Below, piece by piece: positions 16,194 to 24,566 of a stretch of DNA of 64,000 nt. The position numbers were made by a program, and so were the translations under genes. Numbering within the stretch: the stretch's first letter is position 1; each line of letters opens with the position of its first letter. The stretch spans positions 4,561 through 68,560 of the forward strand of contig NZ_DASYZI010000439.1 of NCBI RefSeq assembly GCF_035946395.1, in the 5' to 3' direction. The stretch comes from Actinocrinis sp035946395 (lineage in GTDB: Bacteria; Actinomycetota; Actinomycetes; Streptomycetales; Catenulisporaceae). The notes below the pieces were generated by a model. It was given only the letters and a program-made list of their open reading frames with translations. It was not told the origin of the DNA and did no database searches.

Positions 16194-16933
16194 CGCCACA
16201 GACTCCCTCCCCGCGGCCTCTGTTGAGGGTCAGAGGGCTACGGCCGCCGCACCGGCCGCGCCCAGTGGCGGCGGGGAGGGACCACCCCACTGTTCACATG
16301 CACCACTACAAGGAGGACAACGATTGGCTGATCACGGTAATCGACAGCGCGACGCTCTCGCGGACGTTGGCACGAGTCCTGCGGCGGCCCGACTGCGAGA
16401 GCGACGACGGTGCGTCCGCAGGGCGATAAGCATCAGACGTTCGCTCATGTGCCGCGAGTTGATCGGAGCGCTCAGGGCGCCTGGTCCGGCAGCGCTGTTT
16501 TGGCTACCGGAGGGACCGGCGTTGTTCGAGAAGATCTTCGGTTTCCCGGGTTCTTAATCTACGTCAGGGCACCAAGAATCGCGATGAGATAGCCCGTCGC
16601 GCTCATATTCAGGTATGGCTCGTGAGTTAAATTCCGCAGCCGAGCCTCGGTTTGTCATGCGCTTCTTTTGCAGGGCGCGGCCTGTTGCAATGGGCCGTGC
16701 CCTGTTCCATTTTCCCTGGTCAAATGCTTGCGCGACTACACCAGGACTCTGAGACACGGAAGCGTCTTGACTCAACTTTTCCCCATGTTGCGTACGCCGC
16801 TTTTTCTACGCTAACGTCATGCCGCCGCCGCGACTGGGGAATATATCGGGCGGTTTATGGATAGTGCTCTAGCACCTCCGAATATGACGCCCACGGGCGT
16901 TTCAACAAACCTTCGGGATAGGAAGCAACCCTT
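16194..16933. other. 740-bp stretch without a confident gene
   Basis: This spacer separates the enzyme cluster from the peptidase gene. Its right half (about 16550-16933) is clearly lower in GC than the surroundings and probably carries the promoter of the peptidase gene. The only coding candidate is the short frame at 16324-16557, listed separately. No tRNA or repeat was seen. Confidence 0.5.
16324..16557 (+). CDS. Doubtful small ORF with strong ribosome site
   Basis: A TTG start at 16324 lies 6 nt after AAGGAGGA, one of the strongest Shine-Dalgarno sequences in the window. It opens a 77-codon frame ending in LFEKIFGFPGS. The product is Arg-rich and shows no known domain. The RBS is the only argument for it. 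Confidence 0.25.
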   Translation: MADHGNRQRDALADVGTSPAAARLRERRRCVRRAISIRRSLMCRELIGALRAPGPAALFWLPEGPALFEKIFGFPGS

Positions 16934-18325
16934 TTGAGAACACGATTAATGACCGCTGCACCGGTCGCCCTCGCGGTGGCCAGTGCCATAACCACCGCAG
17001 TGCCCGCGGTGGCCACCGCCGCAGCGACCACGGCCACGCATGGATCGCAGACCCTGACGTCGGGCACCGTGCGCCCGGTGCCCGCGTCGCTCGGGCACAT
17101 CGACAAGCGTGCGGTCCCCAGCCCGCTGCCCACCTCGCAGTGCGAAACGCAGTTGGGACGCGCGTGCTACTCACCGCAGCAGCTGATCGCCGCGTACGGC
17201 CTGGACGCGCTCTACGCGCGGGGCATCACCGGCGCGGGCCGCACCGTCGTGATCGCGGACTCGCTCGGCTGCCCGACCGTGCAGCACGACCTGGACGTGG
17301 CCAGCGCGCAATGGGGCATACCCAGCACGACGGTGCACATCGTCCAGCTCGCGGGCCAGGTGCCCCCGTACGACGCGACCGACCCGAACTTCCCCGGCTG
17401 GTGCGGGGAGGTGGACCTGGACGTGCAGACCATCCACGAGTTCGCCCCGGGCGCGCGCATCATCCTGTCCGAGACCCCGGTCCCCGAGACCGAGGGGGTG
17501 ACCGGCTTCCCCGAGATCATGAACGCGCTCAAGAAGCTGGCCGACAGCAACACCGGTGACGTGGTCACCATGTCGTTCGGGGCCACGGAGAACACGTTCC
17601 CGGGGTTCGCGCAGGGCGACTACTCCAGCCTGTTGGACCTGCGCTACGCGTTCAAGGACCTGAGCGCGCACGGGACCACACTGGTGGCCGGCTCCGGTGA
17701 CACCGGGTCGGCGGGCATCGCGGACGACGGGGTCAGCCTGCTGCCGACTCCGGCCGTGATCTGGCCGGGCTCGGACACAGACGTGACCTCGGCCGGCGGC
17801 TCGCAGCTGTTCCTGGACGACGCCGGCAACCGGCTGAGCCCGGACGCGGTGTGGAACGATGCATGGGGCGCGGCGGGCGGCGGCAAGTCCACGGTCTTCC
17901 CCCGGCCGAAGTACCAGAACGCGGTGAGCTCGGTGGTCGGCTCGCAGCGCGGCGTGCCGGACATCTCGTGGTCCTCGGCCGTGGACGGGGGCCGGTGGAT
18001 CTACACCTCGTTCGCGGGCAACGCCACCGGTTGGCACATCTACGGAGGCACCAGCGCGTCGTCTCCGCAGTTCGCGGCCCTCGTCGCGCTGGCCGACCAG
18101 CTCGCCGGGCACCGGCTGGGCAACGTGAACAACGCGCTGTACTGCCTGTACTCACGCTACGGCTACGGAGCGCGCTCGGGCCTGGTGGACATCACCAGCG
18201 GCAACAACACGCTGGCCGGTTCCGGGGTCGCGGGCAACACAGCCGAGCCGGGCTACGACCTGGCCAGCGGGCTGGGCACGGGCAACGCGCAGCTGGTGTA
18301 CGCCCTCGCCGCCACACACCGGTAG
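16934..18325 (+). CDS. Secreted S53 family (sedolisin/kumamolisin-type) serine-carboxyl peptidase
   Basis: A 463-residue exported endopeptidase, usually active at acid pH. A signal peptide is clear (MRTRLMTAAPVALAVA, cleavage near the AVATAAA region). The catalytic set is complete: Glu159 and Asp163 in GEVDLD, oxyanion Asp256 in SGDTG and Ser374 in GGTSASSP. The calcium-binding DIT and GYDLASGLG region is at the end. Unlike many S53 enzymes it has almost no N-terminal pro-domain (about 50 residues). I use TTG 16934, which has AGGAAG upstream and gives the basic n-region; ATG 16949 is the alternative. Confidence 0.9.
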   Translation: MRTRLMTAAPVALAVASAITTAVPAVATAAATTATHGSQTLTSGTVRPVPASLGHIDKRAVPSPLPTSQCETQLGRACYSPQQLIAAYGLDALYARGITGAGRTVVIADSLGCPTVQHDLDVASAQWGIPSTTVHIVQLAGQVPPYDATDPNFPGWCGEVDLDVQTIHEFAPGARIILSETPVPETEGVTGFPEIMNALKKLADSNTGDVVTMSFGATENTFPGFAQGDYSSLLDLRYAFKDLSAHGTTLVAGSGDTGSAGIADDGVSLLPTPAVIWPGSDTDVTSAGGSQLFLDDAGNRLSPDAVWNDAWGAAGGGKSTVFPRPKYQNAVSSVVGSQRGVPDISWSSAVDGGRWIYTSFAGNATGWHIYGGTSASSPQFAALVALADQLAGHRLGNVNNALYCLYSRYGYGARSGLVDITSGNNTLAGSGVAGNTAEPGYDLASGLGTGNAQLVYALAATHR

Positions 18326-18368
18326 CCGCCGCACCTCACGGCGCTGCCGCGTAGTTCCACCCTAGACC

Positions 18369-18421
18369 CCTCCCCTCCGTCCCTATCCCGGAGCTGTCAC
18401 CGGCTGGGGACGGAGGGGAGG
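18369..18421 (+). terminator. Strong hairpin terminator after the S53 gene
   Basis: Perfect 15-bp inverted repeat: CCTCCCCTCCGTCCC at 18369-18383 pairs with 18407-18421, loop of 23 nt. There is no long T-run, as is usual for actinobacterial terminators. It lies between converging genes (S53 on +, 18465 on -), so it may stop transcription from both sides. Confidence 0.75.
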
Positions 18422-18464
18422 TCTCCCTGCCCCGGCACTCTGGGTTCAGATCCCATCGTCGACG

Positions 18465-18791
18465 TCAGCCCGTCGGCGATCTTCGCTGAACCTGCCGATC
18501 TGCTGCGGCCATAAGCTGGGCGGCAGCGTCAAGGTCGGCGATGAGGTCCGGGTCGTCGGCTTGGAACCAGCCGTCGCGATCGTAGAGCCACCATGCCGAC
18601 CGGTAGCGCACGATGTCAGTGACCGTATTGCCGAGCGGGCGTGCCTGTCCCGTGGTAATAGCTGTGCGCATGTCGCTGAGGCTGACAGCAGGCGTTGCTC
18701 GGTGTGCCTGCCTCTGGGCTGCTTCGGCTGCCGGGACGACGTCCCCGATGGGAGCCTGGGGCTGGGCGCTGGCGCCGATATCCATTGTCAC
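18465..18791 (-). CDS. Hypothetical protein of the conjugation region
   Basis: A 108-residue protein with no recognised family. It has a RYRSAWWLYDRDGWF segment (about residues 63-77) followed by an acidic helix. A similar pattern (YDGSWWVTDGQHSWVRV) occurs near the end of the DUF4913 protein at 19898, so the two may share a small tryptophan-rich domain. It is the last gene of the - strand conjugation unit, 6 nt after the DnaB-N gene. Confidence 0.6.
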   Translation of the reverse strand: MTMDIGASAQPQAPIGDVVPAAEAAQRQAHRATPAVSLSDMRTAITTGQARPLGNTVTDIVRYRSAWWLYDRDGWFQADDPDLIADLDAAAQLMAAADRQVQRRSPTG

Positions 18792-18797
18792 CAGTCC

Positions 18798-19895
18798 TTA
18801 CGGCCGCGGCTTGGGTTGGTCGGGTTCGGCGGCCTGCGGCGGCGGTTGGACGAGCGGTGCCGAGGCGCTGGTTTGCGGATCGGGCTGGGTGAGTGTCACG
18901 GTCTGGCGCGGGCTGACTGTCGACGCGGAGGATGGTGTGGTGGTCGGGTTCGGCTGTCCGTTGCGCGTAAGGGTTCTGACGGCGTCGATCGCCAAGGAAG
19001 CGCGCAGGTCTTCGGTGAATAGTTGGTTGCCCAGATCCACCGCAGCGCCGACGACGACCGCTGTGACGACGAGTCGTGCGAGGTAGTCGGGTGTGGAGGT
19101 GTCAGTACTGTGCCGGGCGGCGGGTGCGGGCTCGTCGGGCCGCGGGGCGGTGGCCGCCGGGTCTGCCGTGGCGCTGCGGCGGCTCAGTTCCCATTCCACG
19201 GTCAGTTCGCTGATGGGTTCGCCGTTCTCGGCGACGGTGAGGATCGTCTCGTAGATCTCACGGCGGGGGCCTGGCGCGAAGATCTCCGGCGTGAGCCAGG
19301 TTTCCACTTCGGCGACTTGCCCGCGGTGCTGGAGTAGGTCGGCGAGGATGAGCTCTTCGCGCCGTGCGCGCTCGTCGAGCGGAGGTTCATAGCGCGTGTG
19401 GGCGTCGAGGGCGCGGGTCGTGATAGTGGGTGCGGGGTCGGCCGAGTCGGCGGCGGCGCGGCTCTGTCGGGTGAGGGCTTGGGCGAGGCGGTCGAGGTGG
19501 TCGAGGCGGTCGTCGACGCCGCGCACCGGGCCGGCGCTCGCGGCCAGACGGGGAGCGTGCGCGGCGAGGGTGGCGCGCACGTGGGTCTCTTGGACCATCC
19601 GCGCGTACACGGCGATGTCCTCGGGCTCGGGGCACCCGTCGGCTAGGGTGCGTAGGTAGGCCGCGTCCACGCCGGGTAGGTCGAGGCGTTGCGCGATGAA
19701 TTCGGGCAGGTGGGCGCTCGGCAGGTCGGGGTGCGCGGTGCGGGATCGCGCGATCTGCTCGTAGACTGCCTGGTAGGTGGGGTGGGTCAGGCGGTCGGGG
19801 GGCAGGTAGGCGATCTCGTCGAGCAGTAGGCGCTCGTGCAGCAGGGCGCCGACGAGCGCCTGTTCGGCGCGCAGCGCCAGGTGGGGGTTGGTCAT
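18798..19895 (-). CDS. Protein with two DnaB-type N-terminal domains, no helicase domain
   Basis: A 365-residue protein. Residues about 5-95 (LRAEQALVGALLHERLLLDE and onward) and about 165-230 (REELILADLLQHRGQVAEVE, then LTPEIFAPGPRREIYE) each match the helical N-terminal domain of DnaB helicase, which mediates ring assembly and primase contact. The RecA-like helicase domain is absent and the C-terminus is Pro/Thr-rich. It may bind the host replicative helicase or primase during element replication or transfer. ATG 19895 chosen; the frame stays open upstream but overlaps the next gene. Confidence 0.75.
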   Translation of the reverse strand: MTNPHLALRAEQALVGALLHERLLLDEIAYLPPDRLTHPTYQAVYEQIARSRTAHPDLPSAHLPEFIAQRLDLPGVDAAYLRTLADGCPEPEDIAVYARMVQETHVRATLAAHAPRLAASAGPVRGVDDRLDHLDRLAQALTRQSRAAADSADPAPTITTRALDAHTRYEPPLDERARREELILADLLQHRGQVAEVETWLTPEIFAPGPRREIYETILTVAENGEPISELTVEWELSRRSATADPAATAPRPDEPAPAARHSTDTSTPDYLARLVVTAVVVGAAVDLGNQLFTEDLRASLAIDAVRTLTRNGQPNPTTTPSSASTVSPRQTVTLTQPDPQTSASAPLVQPPPQAAEPDQPKPRP

Positions 19896-19897
19896 AG

Positions 19898-20815
19898 TCA
19901 GTTCCTTGGTTCGTGCTCGTCGGCGTGGTCGTCGCCGCGCAGGATCGCCTCGACGGACGCGCGCCGCTGTGCTGCGGCGGCGGCTTCGGCCATCGCGGCT
20001 TTCGAGGCGTCGAGCTTGGTGGCGAAAGCTTCCTCGGTGACGCGCACCCAGCTGTGTTGACCGTCCGTGACCCACCACGATCCGTCGTAGTGGACGTATT
20101 CGGGGATGCTGGTGCTCAGGGGCCTGGCCAGTTGCTCGGCGAGCGCGTCCTTCATCGTGGTGTCGCTGATCGTCAGGGCGGTGTCGGCAGGGGTGCTGCC
20201 CGTCCACATGCCGACGGGGATGCCCGCCATCGCGTCGGCATCAGCCCAGCGCTGCTGGAGTTCGGGATCATCGGCTGCCGTGGTGGTGGCGCCGCGGTGT
20301 CCGGCTCGGCAGCCGGCCGCGTAGAACGTGCCGGCGGCGTGAACGAGGTTGCGCAGCTCGGCGTGCCAGTACCGGGCGGCTTGTCCTGTCGGCTGGCTGG
20401 CGGTGTAGATCTCGTCCCTCCAGGCTTTGAGCGCCCAAAGTTCCTCGATCAGGCCGGGGTGCTGCGCCCAGCAGCGGGGAAGGCGCTGTTCGATGCCCAG
20501 TTCGTAGCGGTCGTGCAGCCAGGTCACCCAGGCGCGCAGGTCGGCCCATGCCGCGCCCCGTTCAGGTCCAGTCATGGTGTGCCACTCGACGAGGGCTGCG
20601 GTTCGAGCCGAAGCGGCGCTCTCTGGGCTCTGCGTGTCGCTGGCGTGCTCGTCTGGTCGCTGACGCTCCGGGCCGCCGCGCAGGGCGCGGGGGCGAGCGA
20701 TGCGGGGGCGGCCTTGGACGCGCCGGGTGGGCGGCAGGGCTGCGGAGTCGTGCGGCGGCAGTTCGGTCATCGGGGTTCCTGGCGGGTTTGGCGCTTCACT
20801 GGTTCTCGTCTGCAT
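19898..20815 (-). CDS. DUF4913 domain protein
   Basis: A 305-residue protein. The central segment WADLRAWVTWLHDRYELGIEQ, then LPRCWAQHPGLIEELWAL (about residues 90-128) is typical of DUF4913, a family found mainly on actinobacterial plasmids and conjugative elements. The N-terminal 70 residues are disordered and basic/proline-rich. The C-terminal part holds YDGSWWVTDGQHSWV, echoed in the gene at 18465. Function unknown. ATG 20815 overlaps the upstream gene; an internal ATG at 20770 is possible. Confidence 0.75.
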   Translation of the reverse strand: MQTRTSEAPNPPGTPMTELPPHDSAALPPTRRVQGRPRIARPRALRGGPERQRPDEHASDTQSPESAASARTAALVEWHTMTGPERGAAWADLRAWVTWLHDRYELGIEQRLPRCWAQHPGLIEELWALKAWRDEIYTASQPTGQAARYWHAELRNLVHAAGTFYAAGCRAGHRGATTTAADDPELQQRWADADAMAGIPVGMWTGSTPADTALTISDTTMKDALAEQLARPLSTSIPEYVHYDGSWWVTDGQHSWVRVTEEAFATKLDASKAAMAEAAAAAQRRASVEAILRGDDHADEHEPRN

Positions 20816-21179
20816 GCTGCTCGCGCCACACGGTGGCCCTGATCGAGGCGGAGGTTCGCGGCTCGCGCGTGGTGCCCTCGCGCCTGCCGATACATCCCCG
20901 GACGCTGTAGACGGTCCGGTCGGGCTGTGGGCGTTCGATCACATCCACGCCGAGGGCGAGGGCGTAGGCCGTGAGAGTGCTGTGTGCGTCCGGCTCGTAT
21001 GTGTGCAGCTCGGCGCTGAGCGCGCGTCCGGTCCCGAGCGTCCAGTTCAGGATCGGCAGCGGCAGGCTGGCGGCCGGCCCGTGGGCGGCTACGAATGCTG
21101 TCAGGTCGTCGAGGGCCTGGATCTGCCAGCACCAGCGGTCGATGTCGTCGGCACAGTACGCGGGGTGGTCGCCGGTCAC
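20796..21179 (-). CDS. Hypothetical protein between coupling ATPase and DUF4913 genes
   Basis: A 127-residue protein of unknown family. It starts at GTG 21179 with a GTGA overlap on the stop of the coupling-protein gene and overlaps the next gene by 20 nt, so it belongs to the conjugation operon. Predicted mostly helical, with an early DIDRWCWQIQALDDLTAFVA segment and a basic C-terminal end. Confidence 0.65.
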   Translation of the reverse strand: MTGDHPAYCADDIDRWCWQIQALDDLTAFVAAHGPAASLPLPILNWTLGTGRALSAELHTYEPDAHSTLTAYALALGVDVIERPQPDRTVYSVRGCIGRREGTTREPRTSASIRATVWREQHADENQ

Positions 21180-23008
21180 GCCGCGCTGCCTTCTTGGACG
21201 AGTCGTTGGGCGTTGTCGACCGGGTTGGCGTACTGGTCGGCCCACGCGCACGCAGCCTCGTAGTCCTTGGCGTGGGGACTCTCGTAGTGGCGCTGCATGC
21301 GTACCTTCGTGGCCGGCGTGGTGGCGTGGATCAGCAGCGCTTCGCGTCGTGCCTCGGAGAGGGTGCGTACCTGGTCGGGTGTGATGGTCTTGCGGTCCTG
21401 GAGCGTGGTTTGCAGTGTCGTGCCGTTGGCTCCGCGCTGCTGGGTGGTCAGCGATTCGCGGTAGATCCCGGCGAGGTCGGAGAAGTCGTCTACCTCGTCG
21501 CCGGTGAGCCCGCCGAGGGCGATCTTGAGGGTGGCCGCGCCCCAGAGCATCGCGGCACCGTCCGTGCCCCAGCGGCCTCGGGCCTGGGCGATGTTCTGGA
21601 GGATGGCGACAACGAAGATTCCGGAGCCTCCGGCGTAGGACATCAGGGCCGGAAGGTGCGGTAGGGGGGCAACGTTGGCGACTTCGTCGAGGAATAGTCC
21701 CAAGGGCGGGTCGAGGCGCCCGCGCGGGGAGCGGTCGGCGATGCGCTTGGCGGTCTCGGTGACCTCGTCGACGAATGCGGCGATCAGCGGGGCGAGGGCG
21801 GCGGCCTGCTTCTCCGAGACCATCAGGTAGATGGTGCCCTTGGAGCGCAGAAACGCTTCGAGGTCGATGCTTTCGCCTGCCGCGGGGGTGAAGGTGTCGC
21901 GGGCCTTCGGGGAGAGCAGCGGGGTGATGGCCGTCTGGGCGGTGGTGAACATGTTGGAGCGGGTCTCGGCCGGGGAGCGGTAGATGCCGTCGAGGACAGA
22001 GGAGATCCCACTTTCGGCCCCGGGGTGCTCGGCCAGGATCGTGATGGGTTCCTCGATGCGCTCGTCCAGCGCCCAGCGCAGCACGTCGCGCATCGTCTTG
22101 CCGCTGATGGCGGCGGCATGCAGCCAGGCGGCGAGCATGGTGGTGGCGGTGGTGCCGAAGAATCCCGCTCCGGTGGAGTCGGATGCCGTCTCGGACTTGC
22201 CGATCTGGACCATGATGTCGGCGCGTTGGTACGCCTTGCCGAAGTCCTCGCAATCGCTGGTCGGCGACCAGCGCACGCGGTCAGGCCAGTCGATCATGCC
22301 GGTGGGCGCCATGACGTAGACCGGGCCGCGGGCGCGGCGCAGTTGCGCGGTGTTCTCCAGGACATCGGGGCGCACGCTGGTGACGAGCGCTGCGCCGCGC
22401 CAGTGGTGCAGCCAGGGAATGACGACCATGCTGGTCTTGCCCTGGCGGGGGGCGGCGAGCATGAGAACGGAGTTCTCGATGGACGACCACAGCGCCGTGC
22501 CGGTCAACGTGCGCCCCAGGCTTACCGCCACATCCAGGATCGCGAACTTGATGCCCGTCAGCGACGGGCGTACCACGGTGCCGCGGGCGAGGGCGGCCTT
22601 CTGGGACAGCGTCGCGGCGAGTTGGCTGGGCGAGGCGTATCCGCGCACCTGGCGGCGGGTGCCGGAGCGCCGCACGAACGCGACGAGCGTCACAGCGAAC
22701 AGGGCCAGAACGATCACGGCGGCCATTGAAAAGCCGACGGGACCGGGGAGTTCGGCGCGCGCGGTCGCGGGCCATGCCTGTTTGGGATCGCCGAGGTGGC
22801 GGGGTATCAGCTTGGCGATGCTCAGGGCCTTGCCGATGCTGACATGGGGCCAGGCGGCGTGGGTGATCAGTCCCGCGAGTTGGCCGGTGGCCCACGTGCC
22901 CAGGGTGATAAACGCGGCGAGGACGATGAGGCTGGCGATGAGGTAGTCGCTCGGGCCGTCGAGGACGGCGCGGCGGGCGACCGTCACGTTTCCTGAAGTC
23001 GAACTCAT
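21176..23008 (-). CDS. Type IV secretion coupling ATPase (VirD4/TraD/TraG-like)
   Basis: A 610-residue DNA-pumping ATPase that brings the relaxosome or DNA to the secretion channel. Two N-terminal membrane helices lie at about residues 22-45 and 90-114. Walker A is APRQGKTS, Walker B is LGLFLDEVAN, and the C-terminal block DQVRTLSEARREALLIHATT resembles the TraM-recognition region of TraD. ATG 23008 chosen: it follows the VirB4-like gene by 5 nt; the frame is open further upstream only as a shadow of that gene. Confidence 0.88.
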   Translation of the reverse strand: MSSTSGNVTVARRAVLDGPSDYLIASLIVLAAFITLGTWATGQLAGLITHAAWPHVSIGKALSIAKLIPRHLGDPKQAWPATARAELPGPVGFSMAAVIVLALFAVTLVAFVRRSGTRRQVRGYASPSQLAATLSQKAALARGTVVRPSLTGIKFAILDVAVSLGRTLTGTALWSSIENSVLMLAAPRQGKTSMVVIPWLHHWRGAALVTSVRPDVLENTAQLRRARGPVYVMAPTGMIDWPDRVRWSPTSDCEDFGKAYQRADIMVQIGKSETASDSTGAGFFGTTATTMLAAWLHAAAISGKTMRDVLRWALDERIEEPITILAEHPGAESGISSVLDGIYRSPAETRSNMFTTAQTAITPLLSPKARDTFTPAAGESIDLEAFLRSKGTIYLMVSEKQAAALAPLIAAFVDEVTETAKRIADRSPRGRLDPPLGLFLDEVANVAPLPHLPALMSYAGGSGIFVVAILQNIAQARGRWGTDGAAMLWGAATLKIALGGLTGDEVDDFSDLAGIYRESLTTQQRGANGTTLQTTLQDRKTITPDQVRTLSEARREALLIHATTPATKVRMQRHYESPHAKDYEAACAWADQYANPVDNAQRLVQEGSAA

Positions 23009-23013
23009 CGGTT

Positions 23014-24507
23014 TTACACCGCCATTCGTTCGTTGGTGTTGTAGAGCTGGCGTTCGAGCGGGGACAGGACGGTCTGCACGACGTGGGAGCTGGCGCGTCC
23101 GATTTTCCAGATGGCGCGGCCGATCTGTTCGCCGGACCAGCTGGCGATGTGGGCGCATTCGGTGTCGGTCAGGCCGATCGCCTCGCGGGTCATGGCCAGG
23201 GGTGCGGTGTCCTGGGCGAGGCAGATGCGTACGTCGCAGCTGGCGATGAGGTTGCGGGCGATGGTGACTTCTTCGCTGCCGGCAGCGCCGACGGCTTCGA
23301 AGTCGGCGAGCCGGTGGGTGGAGAGGACTTGGATGGTGCCTTGGGCGCGGGAGAGGCGCAGGTCGCTGTCGAGTTTGCGGATCATCGCGGGTACGCGCAT
23401 GGCGCGCCACAGTTCGTCGCGTACGACGAGGCGGACCGGGCCGCCGGGTTCGTCGATGGCGGCCTGCCCCCAGGAGGAGACGCAGGCCAGGGTCATGGCC
23501 ACGGTCTCGTCGCCGCGCCCGTCGATGCGTGAGAGGTCGACGGTCTGGATGGGGGCGGCGAAGTCGGGTCTGACGGTGGTGGGTCCGTCGAAGAGCCCTG
23601 AGAGGGAGCCGCGGACCATGTTGCCCAGGGCGTCGGTGGCGGGGCGGATCATCTCGCGTAGTTCGGCGACGTCGCTTTCGTGCACGCGCAGTTCGTCGGC
23701 CATCTCGGGCAGCGGGTCGCGTAGCAGTGCCCAGACTTGCGGGATGGTGGGGTCGGCCAGGCGGGTTTTGCCGGTGGCCTGGCCGGAGGCGTGAATGATC
23801 GCCAGGGAGAGGGCGGCTTCCTCGGTGGGTGTCAGGTTGCGTCCGAGCCTCATGACCAGCAGGGAGGAGAGCAGGGTGATGCGGCGGCGGTGGATCTCGT
23901 CGAGCCGTTCGCGCAGCTGCTCGCCGTCGCTGGGCAGGTTGGCGCCGAGTGGTCCTGCGTCCAGCGGGTTGAGGCGGGCGCGCAGGCCGGGGCCGAGTTC
24001 CACCGGTTCGACGCCGAAGGCGCGCGCGAGGGGCGCGTATTCGTTCTTGATGTCTCCGAGTACGAAGGTGCGCACGCCGTAGGCGGACAGCCGGGTGGCC
24101 AGGACTTTGAGGGTCGCGGACTTTCCGGCGCCGGGTACACCGGTGACCAGCAGGTTGGGGTTGGTGATCAGGCCGCGGTGCAGCCATTCGATGGGGTGGC
24201 AGCTGAACGCGCCGCCGGCCAGGCAGTCCACGCCCACGTACACCCCGACCGGGGGCATGGACGCGCCGTAGAGCCAGGGGTAGAGACCCTGGACTTGGCC
24301 GGTGGAGCCGCGATAGGATGGGGTGGCCGGTGCCTTGGGGGCGCGGCCGGCGAAGGGGCGTGCCCAGCCGCGCCGCGGTGCGATCGGCTCGGGGCGCTCG
24401 CTCCCGCGGTCCCGTTTCGGCCTGGCCTCGGCGGGAGTGGGGGCTGGTCGGCCGAGCACGTCGGTCAGGTCGAAGGTCGGCAGCTGCGTGTTCTTCCTAC
24501 GCGGCAT
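23014..24507 (-). CDS. VirB4/TraC-like conjugation ATPase
   Basis: A 497-residue ATPase that powers assembly of the type IV channel. Walker A TGVPGAGKSAT is at about residues 121-131, and a Walker B-like VRLVVRDELWRAM follows around residue 365. A conserved TIQVLSTHRLADFEA segment corresponds to motif C of VirB4/TraD ATPases. The N-terminal 60 residues are basic and disordered. The VirB4 N-terminal domain is missing, so it is a short, ATPase-only form; the SCO6880 protein encoded upstream may supply the rest. Confidence 0.85.
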   Translation of the reverse strand: MPRRKNTQLPTFDLTDVLGRPAPTPAEARPKRDRGSERPEPIAPRRGWARPFAGRAPKAPATPSYRGSTGQVQGLYPWLYGASMPPVGVYVGVDCLAGGAFSCHPIEWLHRGLITNPNLLVTGVPGAGKSATLKVLATRLSAYGVRTFVLGDIKNEYAPLARAFGVEPVELGPGLRARLNPLDAGPLGANLPSDGEQLRERLDEIHRRRITLLSSLLVMRLGRNLTPTEEAALSLAIIHASGQATGKTRLADPTIPQVWALLRDPLPEMADELRVHESDVAELREMIRPATDALGNMVRGSLSGLFDGPTTVRPDFAAPIQTVDLSRIDGRGDETVAMTLACVSSWGQAAIDEPGGPVRLVVRDELWRAMRVPAMIRKLDSDLRLSRAQGTIQVLSTHRLADFEAVGAAGSEEVTIARNLIASCDVRICLAQDTAPLAMTREAIGLTDTECAHIASWSGEQIGRAIWKIGRASSHVVQTVLSPLERQLYNTNERMAV

Positions 24508-24566
24508 GGTGTTCTTCTTCCGTCGTGTGGCGCGACGCGGTGGTGGGGTTCGGGGGCGTCATGGTG

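Noticed and set aside
18436..18460. tRNA-like T-arm (CTGGGTTCAGATCCCA)
   Set aside because: The T-loop has G where A58 is required, and no matching acceptor, D or anticodon arms lie within 80 bp on either side. Could be an attachment-site remnant, but there is no support.
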